Shown here: piece by piece, positions 19,780-30,728 of the stretch
Layout: every line of letters starts with the position of its first letter
Position numbering within the stretch: the stretch's first letter is position 1
Source: Psychrobacter sp. JCM 18903
Lineage (GTDB): Bacteria > Pseudomonadota > Gammaproteobacteria > Pseudomonadales > Moraxellaceae
DNA: 64,000 bases
Assembly: GCF_000586475.1 (NCBI RefSeq)
Contig: NZ_BAWJ01000007.1
Coordinates: 111,669 to 175,668, forward strand
Direction: 5' to 3'
The notes under the pieces: model-generated
Seen by the model: only the letters and a program-made list of their open reading frames with translations
The model's database searches: none
Told to the model about the DNA's origin: nothing
Translations under genes and position numbers: made by a program

Positions 19780-21167
19780 GATAAATTTATCGCGGCACGA
19801 GCACTTGTAGCAGTCGTCTCTATAGAATCAATATGCGTAGAAAATAGCGTTGTAAAGTTAGTGTTTGACAGATGAGTGTCTGAGTTTTCTGTTGATAGGT
19901 TTTGATTATGGACGACAGCATTGACTTGCGCCATGATACCCAGTGCTAAAGCTTCAGGTCCATCTCCGCCCAGCTTATAGCCAATCGGATAATGCAGTTT
20001 TTTGATACCTAGGTTTAAACTGGCAGGATTTGTAAGCCTTGTACTAATTTCTTCGATTAAGCGCTCGGTACGGTAGCGTGGCCCTAGTTGTCCAAGATAT
20101 TTATAGTGATTAGCATGCTCTAATAATACGCCAAGGCGAGCACGGTCTTGGCTGAGACTATGCGACATCAAAGCAATAGCGGCATTTTTACTTAGTTTTA
20201 GTAAAGTGTCACTATCATCTAACGCCAGTACCATCACGCTATCTGCCTGAGGAAAACGCCGCTGCGTGGCATATTGCGCTCGACTGTCTACCACTGTCAC
20301 ATGCCAATCTTGCATCTTTGCCATCGTAACTAGCGGCATCACATCATTGCCAGCACCACAAATCAGCAAACGTATCTGTGGTTGTAGGCGCTGAATCAAC
20401 CATTCTGTGGCTAAATCGTCATTGTCATTGTCATCTTTTACGATAACGTACTCAGCATTTTTATGGAGAAGCTTATATCTGATAAACTTTCAATAGCATG
20501 GATAACTGTGCTTGAAGCATTGGATACCACTTTATCTGAATTATTAGCGTCGATAGCGGTGAGTTTTCCTGACTTGATATAATTATTTAAGTTAAGACGC
20601 ACACCAATTTGAAGTTCAGAGTTTGGATTATGTTGGGTATTAAAATGGATTGTAGAGCAAATTAAAGTTGCTACCGTTACTGGCTGCTGAGACTGCCAAC
20701 TTGACTAATGACATTTAACAAAGACATTGCCGTCGCCAACCGTTCAAACAGCACATGTACGCGACCATTACAGCCTAATCCAAAATTTAACTCGTCCAAA
20801 TCAATATCTTGTTCATCGTATTTATTATCTGTGCCCTTATTATCACTACCTCTATCAAAGTCAAAACCCTCTTCTGATACGCTCGCTCGCACATTACCAT
20901 TTTCAGCATATTCGATGTCGTCACCCGTTTGGTAACTTGCACGTTTGCACCATCACGTGTGAGCCAAAAAGCACGTTTGATAATATGCGGCTCCAAGCAG
21001 CCACCGCTAATCATTCCGACCGAACGACCATCTTCACAGATAAGCATCATTGCGCCTGCGCGGCGATAGGCTGACCCTTCTGTACGCACGACGGTTGCTA
21101 GTACCGCGTCAACCTGTTGTTGCTGAGCCTCGCGTGCCAGCTTAAGAATATCAGCAATTTGATTCAT
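19776..21167 (-). CDS. XdhC-family molybdoenzyme maturation factor, three frameshifts
   Basis: XdhC/PaoD-type chaperone that binds the molybdenum cofactor, promotes sulphuration and inserts it into the oxidoreductase. The N-terminal XdhC/CoxI domain is clear (VRTEGSAYRRAGAMMLI, VGMISGGCLEPHI), as is the C-terminal Rossmann domain (LLICGAGNDVMPLVTMAK, HVTVVDSRAQYA, LGQLGPRYRTERLI). Between them lies an unusual acidic, low-complexity insert (SDNKGTDNKYDEQD), making the product about 464 residues, longer than usual. Frame breaks lie near 20925, 20693 and 20478, each explained by one missing base. All core motifs survive. Confidence 0.83.
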
Positions 21168-21235
21168 AATGTCTCTTATATACTATCTATCATTTATATC
21201 TATATACGGTCTATATCCATCCTAGTCCACTTATA

Positions 21236-21266
21236 AAACCCGCTAACGACTACAATTAGCGGGTTT
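21236..21266 (-). terminator. Terminator after the molybdenum-subunit gene
   Basis: AAACCCGCTAA and TTAGCGGGTTT are perfect 11-base arms around a nine-base loop. It lies 20 bases past the stop of the large subunit and separates the structural genes from xdhC and mocA. Confidence 0.88.
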
Positions 21267-21285
21267 ATATTGTCCGACTAAAAAC

Positions 21286-23733
21286 CTACTCTGGTAGTTC
21301 ATAAAGTAATTTGTCGAGGGTAATAGGAAAGTCATAAACTCGTACACCCACGGCGTTGTAAACGGCATTAGCAATAGCAGCGGCAGCACCAGCAATCGCC
21401 GTTTCCCCAATACCTTTTATGTGCATTGGATTGGTATACGGATCGTCCTCTTCTACCAAGATAACATCAAGCTGAGGGACATCCGCATTGACTGGGACAT
21501 GGTATTCTGCAAGATTATGATTACATAGCCGACCGTCACGCTTATCGTGAATCACCTGCTCCATCAACGCAGAACCAATACCAAATACCATACCGCCGTA
21601 GCACTGCGAGGTCGCGGTTTTGTGATTGAGGATACGCCCTGCTGCAAAGGCACCAGTCATACGTTTAACGCGTATCTCACCAGTCACTCGGTGTACAGCG
21701 ACCTCGGCAAAATTAGCACCAAATGACGCTTGGCGATGACTTTTTGCATTTTTACCCGGTGCAATTTGACCTTTGGCACTGAGTTTTTGGTCATCATATT
21801 GAGCGACGATATCGGCTAATAAATGAGTCTGGAAATTACTAAAGTCATATTCTTTCGATTCAATTAGTGAGATTCCTGTTATTTCAGCTAATTTGTCTTT
21901 TAAATCAGCCACTTTATCTACGATATTATCGCCCAAACCTGCTACTTTTTGTTTTCCTGCTTCTATAACGGTTTCTGCAAAGTTAGCATCATGCTCACCT
22001 ATCTGCTTAATTTGACCGTTATCCAGCTGAATGGTGTCAGGGTATAGACCGACTTTTTCTGCGATCATTTCACGTAGCTGCTGACAAGCAAGGTAAATAC
22101 TACTGCCTGAACTGGCAGCGCCCATACTGCCCCCTGAGCCTACCGCAGGTGGCAAACTGGTATCACCAAGCTTCATTTCAATATGATCTATTGGTAGCCC
22201 TAATAAATCTGCAGCAACCTGAGTAAATACGGTATAAGAACCTGTACCGATATCGGTCATGTCTGTCTCAATCACAGCTTTGACGCCTAGTGCTTTTGAG
22301 TTATCTATTTGCAGGGTCGCCCGTGCTTCTGATGGCGCTAAGCTGTTGCCGCGAGCTGCCGCTGCCATACCCATACCCATCCACCAATCACCTTCTAAGC
22401 GACTGGCAGGCTTAGCATTGCGTTGATTCCAGCCAAACTGTTCAGCTGCTTGATCGATACAAGCGATGAGCTTACGCGTGGAAAACGGGACACCTTTACT
22501 AGGATCTTGCTCAGGCTCATTACGACGGCGCAGCTCGACAGGGTCTAGGTTGAGTTGCTCTGTCAATTCATCCATCGCACACTCAAGGGCAATCTGCCCC
22601 ACTGCTTCACCGGGGGCACGCATTGAGCCTGACAATACTTGGTTCATATCTACTTGCTGATAATTAACTCGGCGATTATCACCGCGATACAGATAATGCG
22701 TAGAGAGCGCTGCTGGCTCAAAAAAGGCTTCTCCTGGCAAATTACTAGAGACCGTCTCATGAATCATGGTGTCGATAATACCATCTTCACTACAGCCAAT
22801 TGCGATGCGTTGACGCGTGTTTGAGCGTCTAATCGTTGCCTCCATTACTTGCGGACGTGTCATAGTGATTAACACGGGACGACCCAAGTCCTTTGCAGCT
22901 AGTGCGGCGGCTATCGATTCTGGAGAAATCCCAAGCTTGCTACCAAAACCCCCACCGACATAACGAGCGATTAATTGCACATTATCTGCATCCAAATCCA
23001 ATGCATCAACGATTTGCTTTTTGCATGAAGCAAGCATCTGATTAGAGGAGTACATGATCAGCTTCTCACCTTCCCAGTGAGCAAGCGTTGCATGAGGCTC
23101 CATCGCTGCGCTGTTTTGACTTGGCGTATGATAAAAGCGGTCAAGGGTTACTGCAGCATTTGCGAGGCTTTGTTCTGGATTACCCTTTTCTGAATTTTTA
23201 TCCGAACCTTTTTTTTCATTAACGTTATGAGCATTTGGCAGCTCTGTCGTAAAGTTCAATGCCGCCTGCTCAGTCTCATCCTCATAAGTCACTTTGAGAG
23301 CTTTTGCACCTTCGGTCGCCGCCTCAAACGTCTCAGCAATGACAACCGCAATCGGCTGACCATGATAAAAAATTTCACTAACGCCTTGCTTAGGTGATTT
23401 GGTTGCACCGCCCTGTTGGGCATTGCGTAAAAAGTGCTCAGGATCGGTCACCACTTTAATAATATCAGGAATAGCCTCTAAAGAGCTGCTATCAATTTGC
23501 TTAACACGCCCTTTGGCAATCGTCGCGCCCACCAATACGCCATAGGCTTGATTATCTAGATGAATCTCTGCCGTATAGTGCGCTTGACCGCTGACTTTAA
23601 GTGATCCCTCGACTCGGTTAATGGGCTTACCCACCAATTTACTCGCTGTTTTATCAAAAAGCGACTCAACAGGCTCATTCATCATCATTCTTTTGGTCGG
23701 TTCTGACGGAAATACTGAGTCCAATAATGACAT
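21286..23733 (-). CDS. paoC: Molybdenum-binding subunit of PaoABC-type aldehyde/xanthine oxidoreductase
   Basis: Large catalytic subunit of a heterotrimeric xanthine-oxidase-family enzyme; E. coli PaoC oxidises aldehydes. The 815 residues align in pattern with PaoC: VGKPINRVEGSLKVSGQAHY, AMEPHATLAHWEG, YVGGGFGSKLG, SGSMRAPGEAVGQIALE, ETDMTDIGTGSYTVFTQVAAD and, near the end, the catalytic Glu in KGIGETAIAGAAAAIANAVYNA. It is about 80 residues longer than PaoC, through a Lys/Asn/Glu-rich insert near residue 170 and another near 610-640. The frame is intact, and it follows the FAD subunit gene by two bases. The substrate could be aldehyde or a purine; the PaoC resemblance favours aldehydes. Confidence 0.88.
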   Translation of the reverse strand: MSLLDSVFPSEPTKRMMMNEPVESLFDKTASKLVGKPINRVEGSLKVSGQAHYTAEIHLDNQAYGVLVGATIAKGRVKQIDSSSLEAIPDIIKVVTDPEHFLRNAQQGGATKSPKQGVSEIFYHGQPIAVVIAETFEAATEGAKALKVTYEDETEQAALNFTTELPNAHNVNEKKGSDKNSEKGNPEQSLANAAVTLDRFYHTPSQNSAAMEPHATLAHWEGEKLIMYSSNQMLASCKKQIVDALDLDADNVQLIARYVGGGFGSKLGISPESIAAALAAKDLGRPVLITMTRPQVMEATIRRSNTRQRIAIGCSEDGIIDTMIHETVSSNLPGEAFFEPAALSTHYLYRGDNRRVNYQQVDMNQVLSGSMRAPGEAVGQIALECAMDELTEQLNLDPVELRRRNEPEQDPSKGVPFSTRKLIACIDQAAEQFGWNQRNAKPASRLEGDWWMGMGMAAAARGNSLAPSEARATLQIDNSKALGVKAVIETDMTDIGTGSYTVFTQVAADLLGLPIDHIEMKLGDTSLPPAVGSGGSMGAASSGSSIYLACQQLREMIAEKVGLYPDTIQLDNGQIKQIGEHDANFAETVIEAGKQKVAGLGDNIVDKVADLKDKLAEITGISLIESKEYDFSNFQTHLLADIVAQYDDQKLSAKGQIAPGKNAKSHRQASFGANFAEVAVHRVTGEIRVKRMTGAFAAGRILNHKTATSQCYGGMVFGIGSALMEQVIHDKRDGRLCNHNLAEYHVPVNADVPQLDVILVEEDDPYTNPMHIKGIGETAIAGAAAAIANAVYNAVGVRVYDFPITLDKLLYELPE

Positions 23734-23735
23734 GA

Positions 23736-24724
23736 TTATGCTCCCTTGCCCGCTAATGCGCGTTGAATAACTTGTTTGAGTAGACGACGGGTCAATGGTA
23801 TTTTAAAATCATTTTGACCGCTGCCTTTGGCATCTTTTAGTAATAAGTCCGCTGCTTGTTTTATCACATCATCATTACCATCCGTGCCCGTTAGCAATGC
23901 CTCAACGGCTTCGTTACGCCATGGTTCAGTGCCAATACCACCGAATGCCAGACGTGCAGTAGTGATTTTTCCTTCTTCTACATTTATAACCGCTGCACAG
24001 GAAACTAAGGCAAAAGCATAGGACGCGCGATCACGCACTTTGTCATAGGTATGCATGCCTTTGATGGGCGCTGGCAACACAACATGAGTGATAAGCTCAC
24101 CAGATTCTAAAACGTTTTCGATATGTGGCGTGTCTTTTGGTAGACAATAAAAGTCTTTAATCGCGATTTTACGCGTTGAACCATCCGTTTTTAACGTCTC
24201 AACAGTGGCATCTAATAAGCGCATCGCGACGGCCATATCAGATGGATGCTGGGCAATACAGGACTCGCTAGTACCTAAAATTGCAAGGTACGATTTTCGC
24301 CACGTATCACTGGGCAACCAGAACCTGGGTTGCGTTTATTGCAGGCGCTGTCTGTCTGATAAAAATAATAACAACGCGTACGTTGCAATAGATTACCGCC
24401 CGTCGTCGCTCTATTGCGCAACTGTCCTGTCGCACCTGCCAAAATCGCCCGTGATAACACTGGGTAATTGGCAATGACCTCAGGATGCGCCGCCAAATCG
24501 CTATTGGTCACCAGCGTACCGATGCGTAGGCCACCATCTGTAGTCTTCTCAATTTGAGCTAATGCTAAGCGAGTGATATCCACCAGCTTAACTGGCGTTT
24601 CAATCTCTAACTTCATCAAGTCTAAAAGGTTGGTACCCCCTGCGATAAATGAGGCGTCTTTTACACTAGCAGATTGGGCTGCCTGCTCTGGCGCGGTAGC
24701 ACGGCTATACTCGAAACGTTTCAT
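23736..24724 (-). CDS. paoB: FAD-binding subunit of PaoABC-type oxidoreductase, one frameshift
   Basis: Medium subunit that passes electrons between the iron-sulphur subunit and FAD. The corrected protein is about 330 residues. FAD motifs are present ([15 protein letters not shown] and [13 protein letters not shown]). A cysteine-rich segment, [21 protein letters not shown], matches the insert that holds an additional 4Fe-4S cluster in E. coli PaoB. The frame breaks near 24288 (CGTACCTTGCAATTTTAG, probably one C missing); the restored sequence reads on into [19 protein letters not shown]. It overlaps the paoA-like stop by four bases. Confidence 0.87.
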
Positions 24725-25367
24725 GAGCGATCTCCTAACCTGCTAGTTGCCGTCTTATTCTTCATAGATTGACTACCTAGCTGCGCTTCACTAGGTGGTG
24801 GTGACCAAATACCCGTCACCTCTGATTTTTGTACTGCGTCAGTTTTAGATGAATCATTCATTTCATTTTCTAGTACTTGTGAGATGGCTTTAATAATATT
24901 GGGATAAGCAGAACAGCGGCAAATATTGCCACTCATACGCTCAGCGATTTCTTGAACCAGCAACCCATCAGGATTTTGCAAATCTGTAGTGACATGACTG
25001 GGCCAGTTTTGTTTAATCTCATCGATGAGCGCTGTTGCTGAACAAATTTGCCCAGGGGTACAGTAACCACATTGAAACGCATCATTATCTTTAAAGGCTT
25101 GTTGCAACGCTGACAAAGATTCGGGCATGCCAATACCTTCAATCGTGGTAATGTCATCACCATCGTGCATAACTGCCAAGTCAAACAGGCATTGACCCGA
25201 CGCCCATTGATAAGTATGGTACAAGCGCCGCATTGACCATGGTCACAGCCTTTTTTAGGCCCCGTAATTTTGAGGTGCTGGCGACAGACATCGAGTAAGG
25301 TCGTGCGCGGATCAAGATCATCGAGCTGATAATCTTGCTTATTAATGGTTAAGTTCAAGGTAGACAT
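24721..25367 (-). CDS. paoA: 2Fe-2S subunit of PaoABC-type oxidoreductase, one frameshift
   Basis: Small electron-transfer subunit with two 2Fe-2S clusters. The plant-ferredoxin-type cysteines are in [20 protein letters not shown], and the second-domain cysteines are in [14 protein letters not shown] and [14 protein letters not shown]. Unlike E. coli PaoA, there is no twin-arginine signal peptide: the protein begins [13 protein letters not shown], so the enzyme should be cytoplasmic. A C-terminal tail of about 45 residues follows the last cysteine domain. The frame breaks near 25180 (TTGACTTGGCA, one base missing after GAC). First gene of the paoABC-like operon. Confidence 0.87.
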
Positions 25368-25592
25368 GCTGGCTTCTCGCTGGCAGATAATCAAAAAAAA
25401 TAGGGTTAAACGCTCCTTAAAAGTCGCGCCAATCGATTTATTATGACTTATTAGAAATGTCGATTTGTTTTCACTTTGTAGTTATTACAGTGTAGTTTTT
25501 AATCTATGAAAACTTTACTTCTCACTATTCTATCTCGCTTATTCACTATCAATTTTATAAATAAAACTTAAACACCCATTTTATTAGCAAAA

Positions 25593-25629
25593 AAATAGCG
25601 CTATAAACAGGCCGTTTATAACGCTATTT
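25593..25629. terminator. Bidirectional-looking hairpin downstream of nfsB-like gene
   Basis: AAATAGCG-C-TATAAAC and GTTTATA-A-CGCTATTT pair around a five-base loop. An A run precedes and T residues follow. It lies past the nitroreductase stop (leftward) and upstream of paoA. Confidence 0.75.
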
Positions 25630-25666
25630 GAGTTCAATATAGTCAGTTAAAAATACCAGTCGGGCA

Positions 25667-26321
25667 TTACGCTTTAGTAATAATACTCGCTTCACTCAAT
25701 CGAGATTTTGGCAAATCGGCATTAAAATCATCTTCACTACGATAACCAAGTGAGATAACGGCAACGGCTGTGTAGCCTTTGCTACGTAGCTCAAACTCTT
25801 CATCGAGTGCCTTTAGATCAGCACCTTCCATCGGTACGGCATCAATGCCTAAAGTAGCAGCACCCAGCAATAATGCACCCATATTTAAATACACTTGCTC
25901 GACCAGCCAATGTGGCTCGTCTTTTTGCTCATAACGGCGAATGTCCAAAAACATTTTGCGCACTTGATGCATTTGCTCTTTGAATTTTGGTTCTGCGAAG
26001 CGACCATCAGCGTCTTCTTTATCCAGTACCTCGTTCAAAAAATCATCGTCAGCATAAACGCGGCTACAGAACACGATGACGTGTGATGCCTCTGTTACCT
26101 TGGCTGCATTGAAGTCAAACATCCCTTGTGTACCTTTTGCGATACGTGCTTGCCAGTCTCATCATCAGCGATCACAAAATGCCAAGGCTGAATATTAGTG
26201 CTTGATGGGCTAAGTCGTAGGATATCCTTTAAACTTTGAAAGTCTGCTGCTGATATTTTTTTATTGGCATCAAACTCTTTGGTGCTGTAACGCCAGTTCA
26301 TGCTTCAGTGATATTTTTCAT
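25667..26321 (-). CDS. nfsB: NfsB-like NAD(P)H nitroreductase, two frameshifts
   Basis: Flavin-dependent, oxygen-insensitive nitroreductase of about 218 residues. It matches the NfsB pattern: RYSTKEFDANKKI, LRLSPSSTNIQPWHF, ASHVIVFCSR, DKEDADGRF, LLLGAATLGIDAVPMEG, and the final DLPKSRL. Frame breaks lie near 26303, just after a likely start MKNITEA at 26321 behind GGAG, and near 26148 (GGCAAGCACG, one base short). The second piece alone lacks the N-terminal FMN-contacting segment, so the gene must be read across the shift. Confidence 0.88.
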
Positions 26322-26647
26322 TTATGACTCCAAGATTTTTAGTACCGCCACTTTAAGCAAAAACCCGTTTGATGACCGTTACAGATTGGTTAAGTAGTCA
26401 CTTATTTTGTTATTAAGTTGCTGATAATTCAGTGCATCGCTGAGTTATTTGAGCCGCCATTTGAACAGTTATTTAAGCAGATACTTATTAGACAGAGACT
26501 CATTAAACAGTAACTTAGACGATATTGTAATTGTTCCCTCATTCTCTTAGCATTAGTTAATTAGTATTGATAATTAGCATTGATTTATAAGGCAGTCGAC
26601 CACAGACAGCTTATATAAAAAATAAATACTGAATTGGGCAGATAGAT
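26322..26647. other. Divergent intergenic region, nfsB and DsbA-family genes
   Basis: About 326 AT-rich bases hold the divergent promoters. Several loosely similar short stretches (CAGTTATTTAAGCAG, CAGTAACTTAG) are present, but I see no clear operator, gene or RNA. Confidence 0.4.
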
Positions 26648-27314
26648 ATGGAACATTCAAAGCAGTTATCTTCAGAGCAGCCACTACGCATAGATATCGT
26701 CTCAGACGTTGTTTGTCCTTGGTGCGTCATTGGTTACCGCCAGCTGGCAGAAGCCTCAAGCAAACCAACACCGAACACGAGATTCACTGGCATCCGTTTG
26801 AGCTTAATCCAAATATGCCACGCGAAGGACAAAATATGCGTGAACATATTATGGAGAAATATGGGTCGAGCGAGCAAGAATCTGATGCTAGCCGTGCTCG
26901 ATTAATGGAAGCGGGTAATGAGGTTGGCTTTACGTTTAACTTTAACGATGACACGCGCATGCACAACACGTTCAACTTGCATCAATTGCTGCACTGGCAG
27001 ATCAGCAAGGTCGCATGCATGACTTAAAGCAGGCGTTATTCGTCGCTCATTTTACCAATGGTCGCAATATTTCTGACAATGCCGTGCTTGCTGATATCGC
27101 AGCAGAGATTGGACTAGATCGTGATGAGGCACTAGCCGTGTTAGCAGACCAAAGGTTCGCTAAAGAGGTGCGCGCAGAAGAGCAACATTGGCAACAACAA
27201 GGCATTCAAAGCGTGCCAGCGGTAATTTTTAATAAGCGTCATCTGGTTAGTGGTGCACAAGGTGTGGAAAATTTCAAGAATATCTTGCAGCAGTTGGCTG
27301 ACATGCCAGACTAG
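26648..27314 (+). CDS. DsbA-family (FrnE-like) thiol oxidoreductase, two frameshifts
   Basis: Cytoplasmic DsbA-fold protein of about 222 residues, with the CPWC active site at VSDVVCPWCVIGYRQL (Cys at about residues 24 and 27). The FELNPNMPREGQN and the C-terminal GIQSVPAVIFNKRHLVSGAQ, including the cis-proline VP, are typical of FrnE/2-hydroxychromene isomerase-like members. No signal peptide is present. Frame breaks lie near 26754 (GAAGCCTCAAG, one base short) and near 26997 (CACTGGCAG, probably TGGGCAG). Confidence 0.86.
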
Positions 27315-27343
27315 GGCGCATCTTCAGTTCATTCGATAGTCAT

Positions 27344-27485
27344 CTAAATGGGCTAAAAATGGTTAAATCTTGCCAAACATCGTCAAACAGCTGGTTAATA
27401 TCCCGATATTATCTGCACTATTTTCCTCGTTTGACGGCAATTTATCTCATTTTTATCACCATTTTTGAAATGAAGACACACCCTA
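27344..27485 (+). repeat. Dispersed intergenic repeat, copy 1
   Basis: About 142 bases between the DsbA-family and dehalogenase genes. They match the reverse complement of 36361-36503 along their whole length at roughly 80% identity by eye; shared blocks include CTAAATGGGCTAAA, ATGGTTAAAT, GTCAAACA, TGGTTAATATC, CTATTTTCC, TTTATCTCAT and TTTATCACCA. No coding potential is evident. Confidence 0.8.
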
Positions 27486-27543
27486 GTTTTCCTGACGAGG
27501 TTTTTTGGCAAGATTTCGTTTGCTATTCCTAAAAGGATCCCTT

Positions 27544-28239
27544 ATGTTCTTTGATAAATCCCTTCCTATTATCGTGTTTGATGTCAATGAGACTCTACTC
27601 GACATTACCACTCTTGAACCATTATTTGCTCGCCTATTTGGCAATAAAGTGCGACTAAGAGAATGGTTTGCGCAATTGGTGCTATATTCACAAACCATAA
27701 CGTTATCAGGACTTTATACGCCTTTTGGTGAGCTTGGCATTGGTGCATTACAGATGACGGCGGCTATCCATAAAGTCGTGTTAACAGACGACGATGTCGA
27801 CGAATTAAAAGAGCGTATGAGCAAAATGCCTGCTCACCCTGATGTAGTTCCAGCATTAACCAAGCTGCGTGAGGCAGGGTTTCGACTGGTGACGTTGACC
27901 AACTCAGCAAATAGCGCTTCCCCGACCCCGCTTGAAAAAGCTGGCATCAGCCATTTCTTTGAACAGCATTTTAGTGTTGAAACTGTCGGTAAATTCAAGC
28001 CTGCGCCTGAGACTTATCAAATGGTCGCTCACGCATTGTCTGTTGACGTATCGGATTTGTGCCTTGTCGCTTGTCATCTTTGGGATACGATTGGCGCTCA
28101 AGCGGCTGGCTGCCAAGGGGCGTTTCTCACGCGACCGCACAATGCTTTATTATCAGCGCCAAACGTTCCAGCGCCAGACTTTGTAGCAGCAGATCTAACC
28201 ACGCTTGCCGAACAAATAATTTTTTCCACTAAAAAATAA
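27544..28239 (+). CDS. Type II haloacid dehalogenase
   Basis: HAD-superfamily hydrolase of 231 residues that probably releases halide from 2-haloacids. Catalytic motifs: the nucleophile Asp in IIVFDVNETLLD, LVTLTNSANSA, Lys in GKFKPAPETY, and a final motif CLVACHLWDTIGAQAAG with the HxWD typical of type II haloacid dehalogenases. A longer reading frame starts at 27505, but AAAGGA just before the ATG at 27544 fixes the start. The upstream repeat lies partly in its promoter region. Confidence 0.88.
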   Translation: MFFDKSLPIIVFDVNETLLDITTLEPLFARLFGNKVRLREWFAQLVLYSQTITLSGLYTPFGELGIGALQMTAAIHKVVLTDDDVDELKERMSKMPAHPDVVPALTKLREAGFRLVTLTNSANSASPTPLEKAGISHFFEQHFSVETVGKFKPAPETYQMVAHALSVDVSDLCLVACHLWDTIGAQAAGCQGAFLTRPHNALLSAPNVPAPDFVAADLTTLAEQIIFSTKK

Positions 28240-28251
28240 TTGCCAATGCCA

Positions 28252-28284
28252 AAAAATGCCGCCCTATATAAGGACGGCATTTTT
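28252..28284. terminator. Bidirectional terminator between dehalogenase and adhC
   Basis: AAAAATGCCG and CGGCATTTTT form the outer stem, with an inner CCT/AGG pairing. It is placed between convergent genes and has T runs for both directions. Confidence 0.9.
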
Positions 28285-28345
28285 GGTTTAGCATACTGCT
28301 ACTTTATGAGGCTAAATCTATAATCACTATTATTAATAATGATTT

Positions 28346-29494
<1,149 letters not shown>

Positions 29495-29605
29495 TTATGG
29501 GTTATTAAGCGCGGACCTCTATTCAGCTTATCTTGCTTGTTGAATGGAGGCAAGCGGCAGTTGTAGCAGTCTGTAAAGCTTTATACTGACTATTATAGTT
29601 TTTTC

Positions 29606-29628
29606 TATAGCGATAACAATGTGCTATA
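29606..29628. promoter_or_regulatory. Putative LysR-type binding site
   Basis: TATAGC-N11-GCTATA is a perfect interrupted palindrome containing the T-N11-A core typical of LysR-regulator boxes. It lies 34 bases before the lysR start and 136 bases before the frmA start, in the shared promoter region. Confidence 0.65.
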
Positions 29629-29661
29629 TTTGCAAATATCTTTTACACAGTGGTAATAATA

Positions 29662-30555
29662 ATGCGCTGGGATGGTATTAGCGAATTTGTTTATGTAGCA
29701 GATTACGAAAGCTTTACGCGCGCGGCAAAAGAATTGGGCATTTCTACCGCGCAAGTCAGTCGGCAGATAAGCGCGTTAGAGAAGCGACTGAATATTAAAC
29801 TGCTGTATCGCACGACGCGTAAGGTATCACTGACTGAAGAAGGTCGCGTGTTTTATCAGCACTGCCGCGGTGTGCTCGATGGCTTGGATGCCGCTGAGCA
29901 AGCAGTAAGCAATTTACAATCAAAGCCGCAAGGTAGGATTAAGCTGACCGCTCCTGTCACTTATGGCGAGCAGCAATTATTGCCATTAGTCAATGATTTC
30001 ATGGTGCAATATCGCGATATCGAAGTGACGGCATTTTTGAGCAATCAAAAAATCGACCTCATTGATGGCGGTTATGATTTGGCGATTCGTATCGGAAAAT
30101 TAAGTGATTCGACGATGATGGCAAAAAAGCTCAGCCGTCGTACCAATTTCGTCTGTGCCGCGCCTGCTTATCTCGAAAAATACGGCATACCACATTCTTT
30201 GAGCGATCTGAGTCAGCATAACTGCTTACTTGGCACGCGTGACTATTGGCACTTTATAGAAGATGGCAAAATAGATTCTGGAAAAAATGCTGATAAAGAA
30301 AAAAACCTGCGCGTGTCTGGCAGTGTCCAATATAACAGCGGTCACAGTCTAGTCGATGCGGCGTTAAAAGGTCTGGGTATCGTGCAGCTACCTGATTATT
30401 ATGTGCAAAAATACTTAGCATCAGGTGAGCTGGTCAGCTTATTGAATAACTATCGAGAGCCTGAAGAAAGTATCTGGGCCATCTATCCGCACAACCGTCA
30501 TTTATCGCCAAAGATTAGACTGCTCGTCGATTATCTAGCAGAGCATTTGGTTTAG
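29662..30555 (+). CDS. LysR-family transcriptional regulator
   Basis: The 297 residues start at the ATG (MRWDGISEFVYV); an upstream GTG at 29650 is less likely. The N-terminal winged helix shows the family pattern SFTRAAKELGISTAQVSRQISALEKRLNIKLLYRTTRKVSLT. The effector domain starts near residue 90 (GRIKLTAPVTYGEQQL). The layout resembles the DmlR/AaeR-type subgroup, whose members often control a divergent gene. It is divergent from frmA, with a TATAGC-N11-GCTATA site between, so control of formaldehyde dehydrogenase is a reasonable inference. E. coli uses the unrelated FrmR for this. Confidence 0.88.
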   Translation: MRWDGISEFVYVADYESFTRAAKELGISTAQVSRQISALEKRLNIKLLYRTTRKVSLTEEGRVFYQHCRGVLDGLDAAEQAVSNLQSKPQGRIKLTAPVTYGEQQLLPLVNDFMVQYRDIEVTAFLSNQKIDLIDGGYDLAIRIGKLSDSTMMAKKLSRRTNFVCAAPAYLEKYGIPHSLSDLSQHNCLLGTRDYWHFIEDGKIDSGKNADKEKNLRVSGSVQYNSGHSLVDAALKGLGIVQLPDYYVQKYLASGELVSLLNNYREPEESIWAIYPHNRHLSPKIRLLVDYLAEHLV

Positions 30556-30728
30556 CTATGCGTTTTGGCTTAGGCATTCTTTAAGGTCTGTTGCAATGCA
30601 AGACTTTACTATGCGCGGTTTATTACGCACAATGCTACTAAGCACAAGGAATATTATGGTTCACACTAAATATTCGATGTTGTCAGCCATCATTCGCTGA
30701 ATAAACAATGACAATAAAAGGACTTTTC

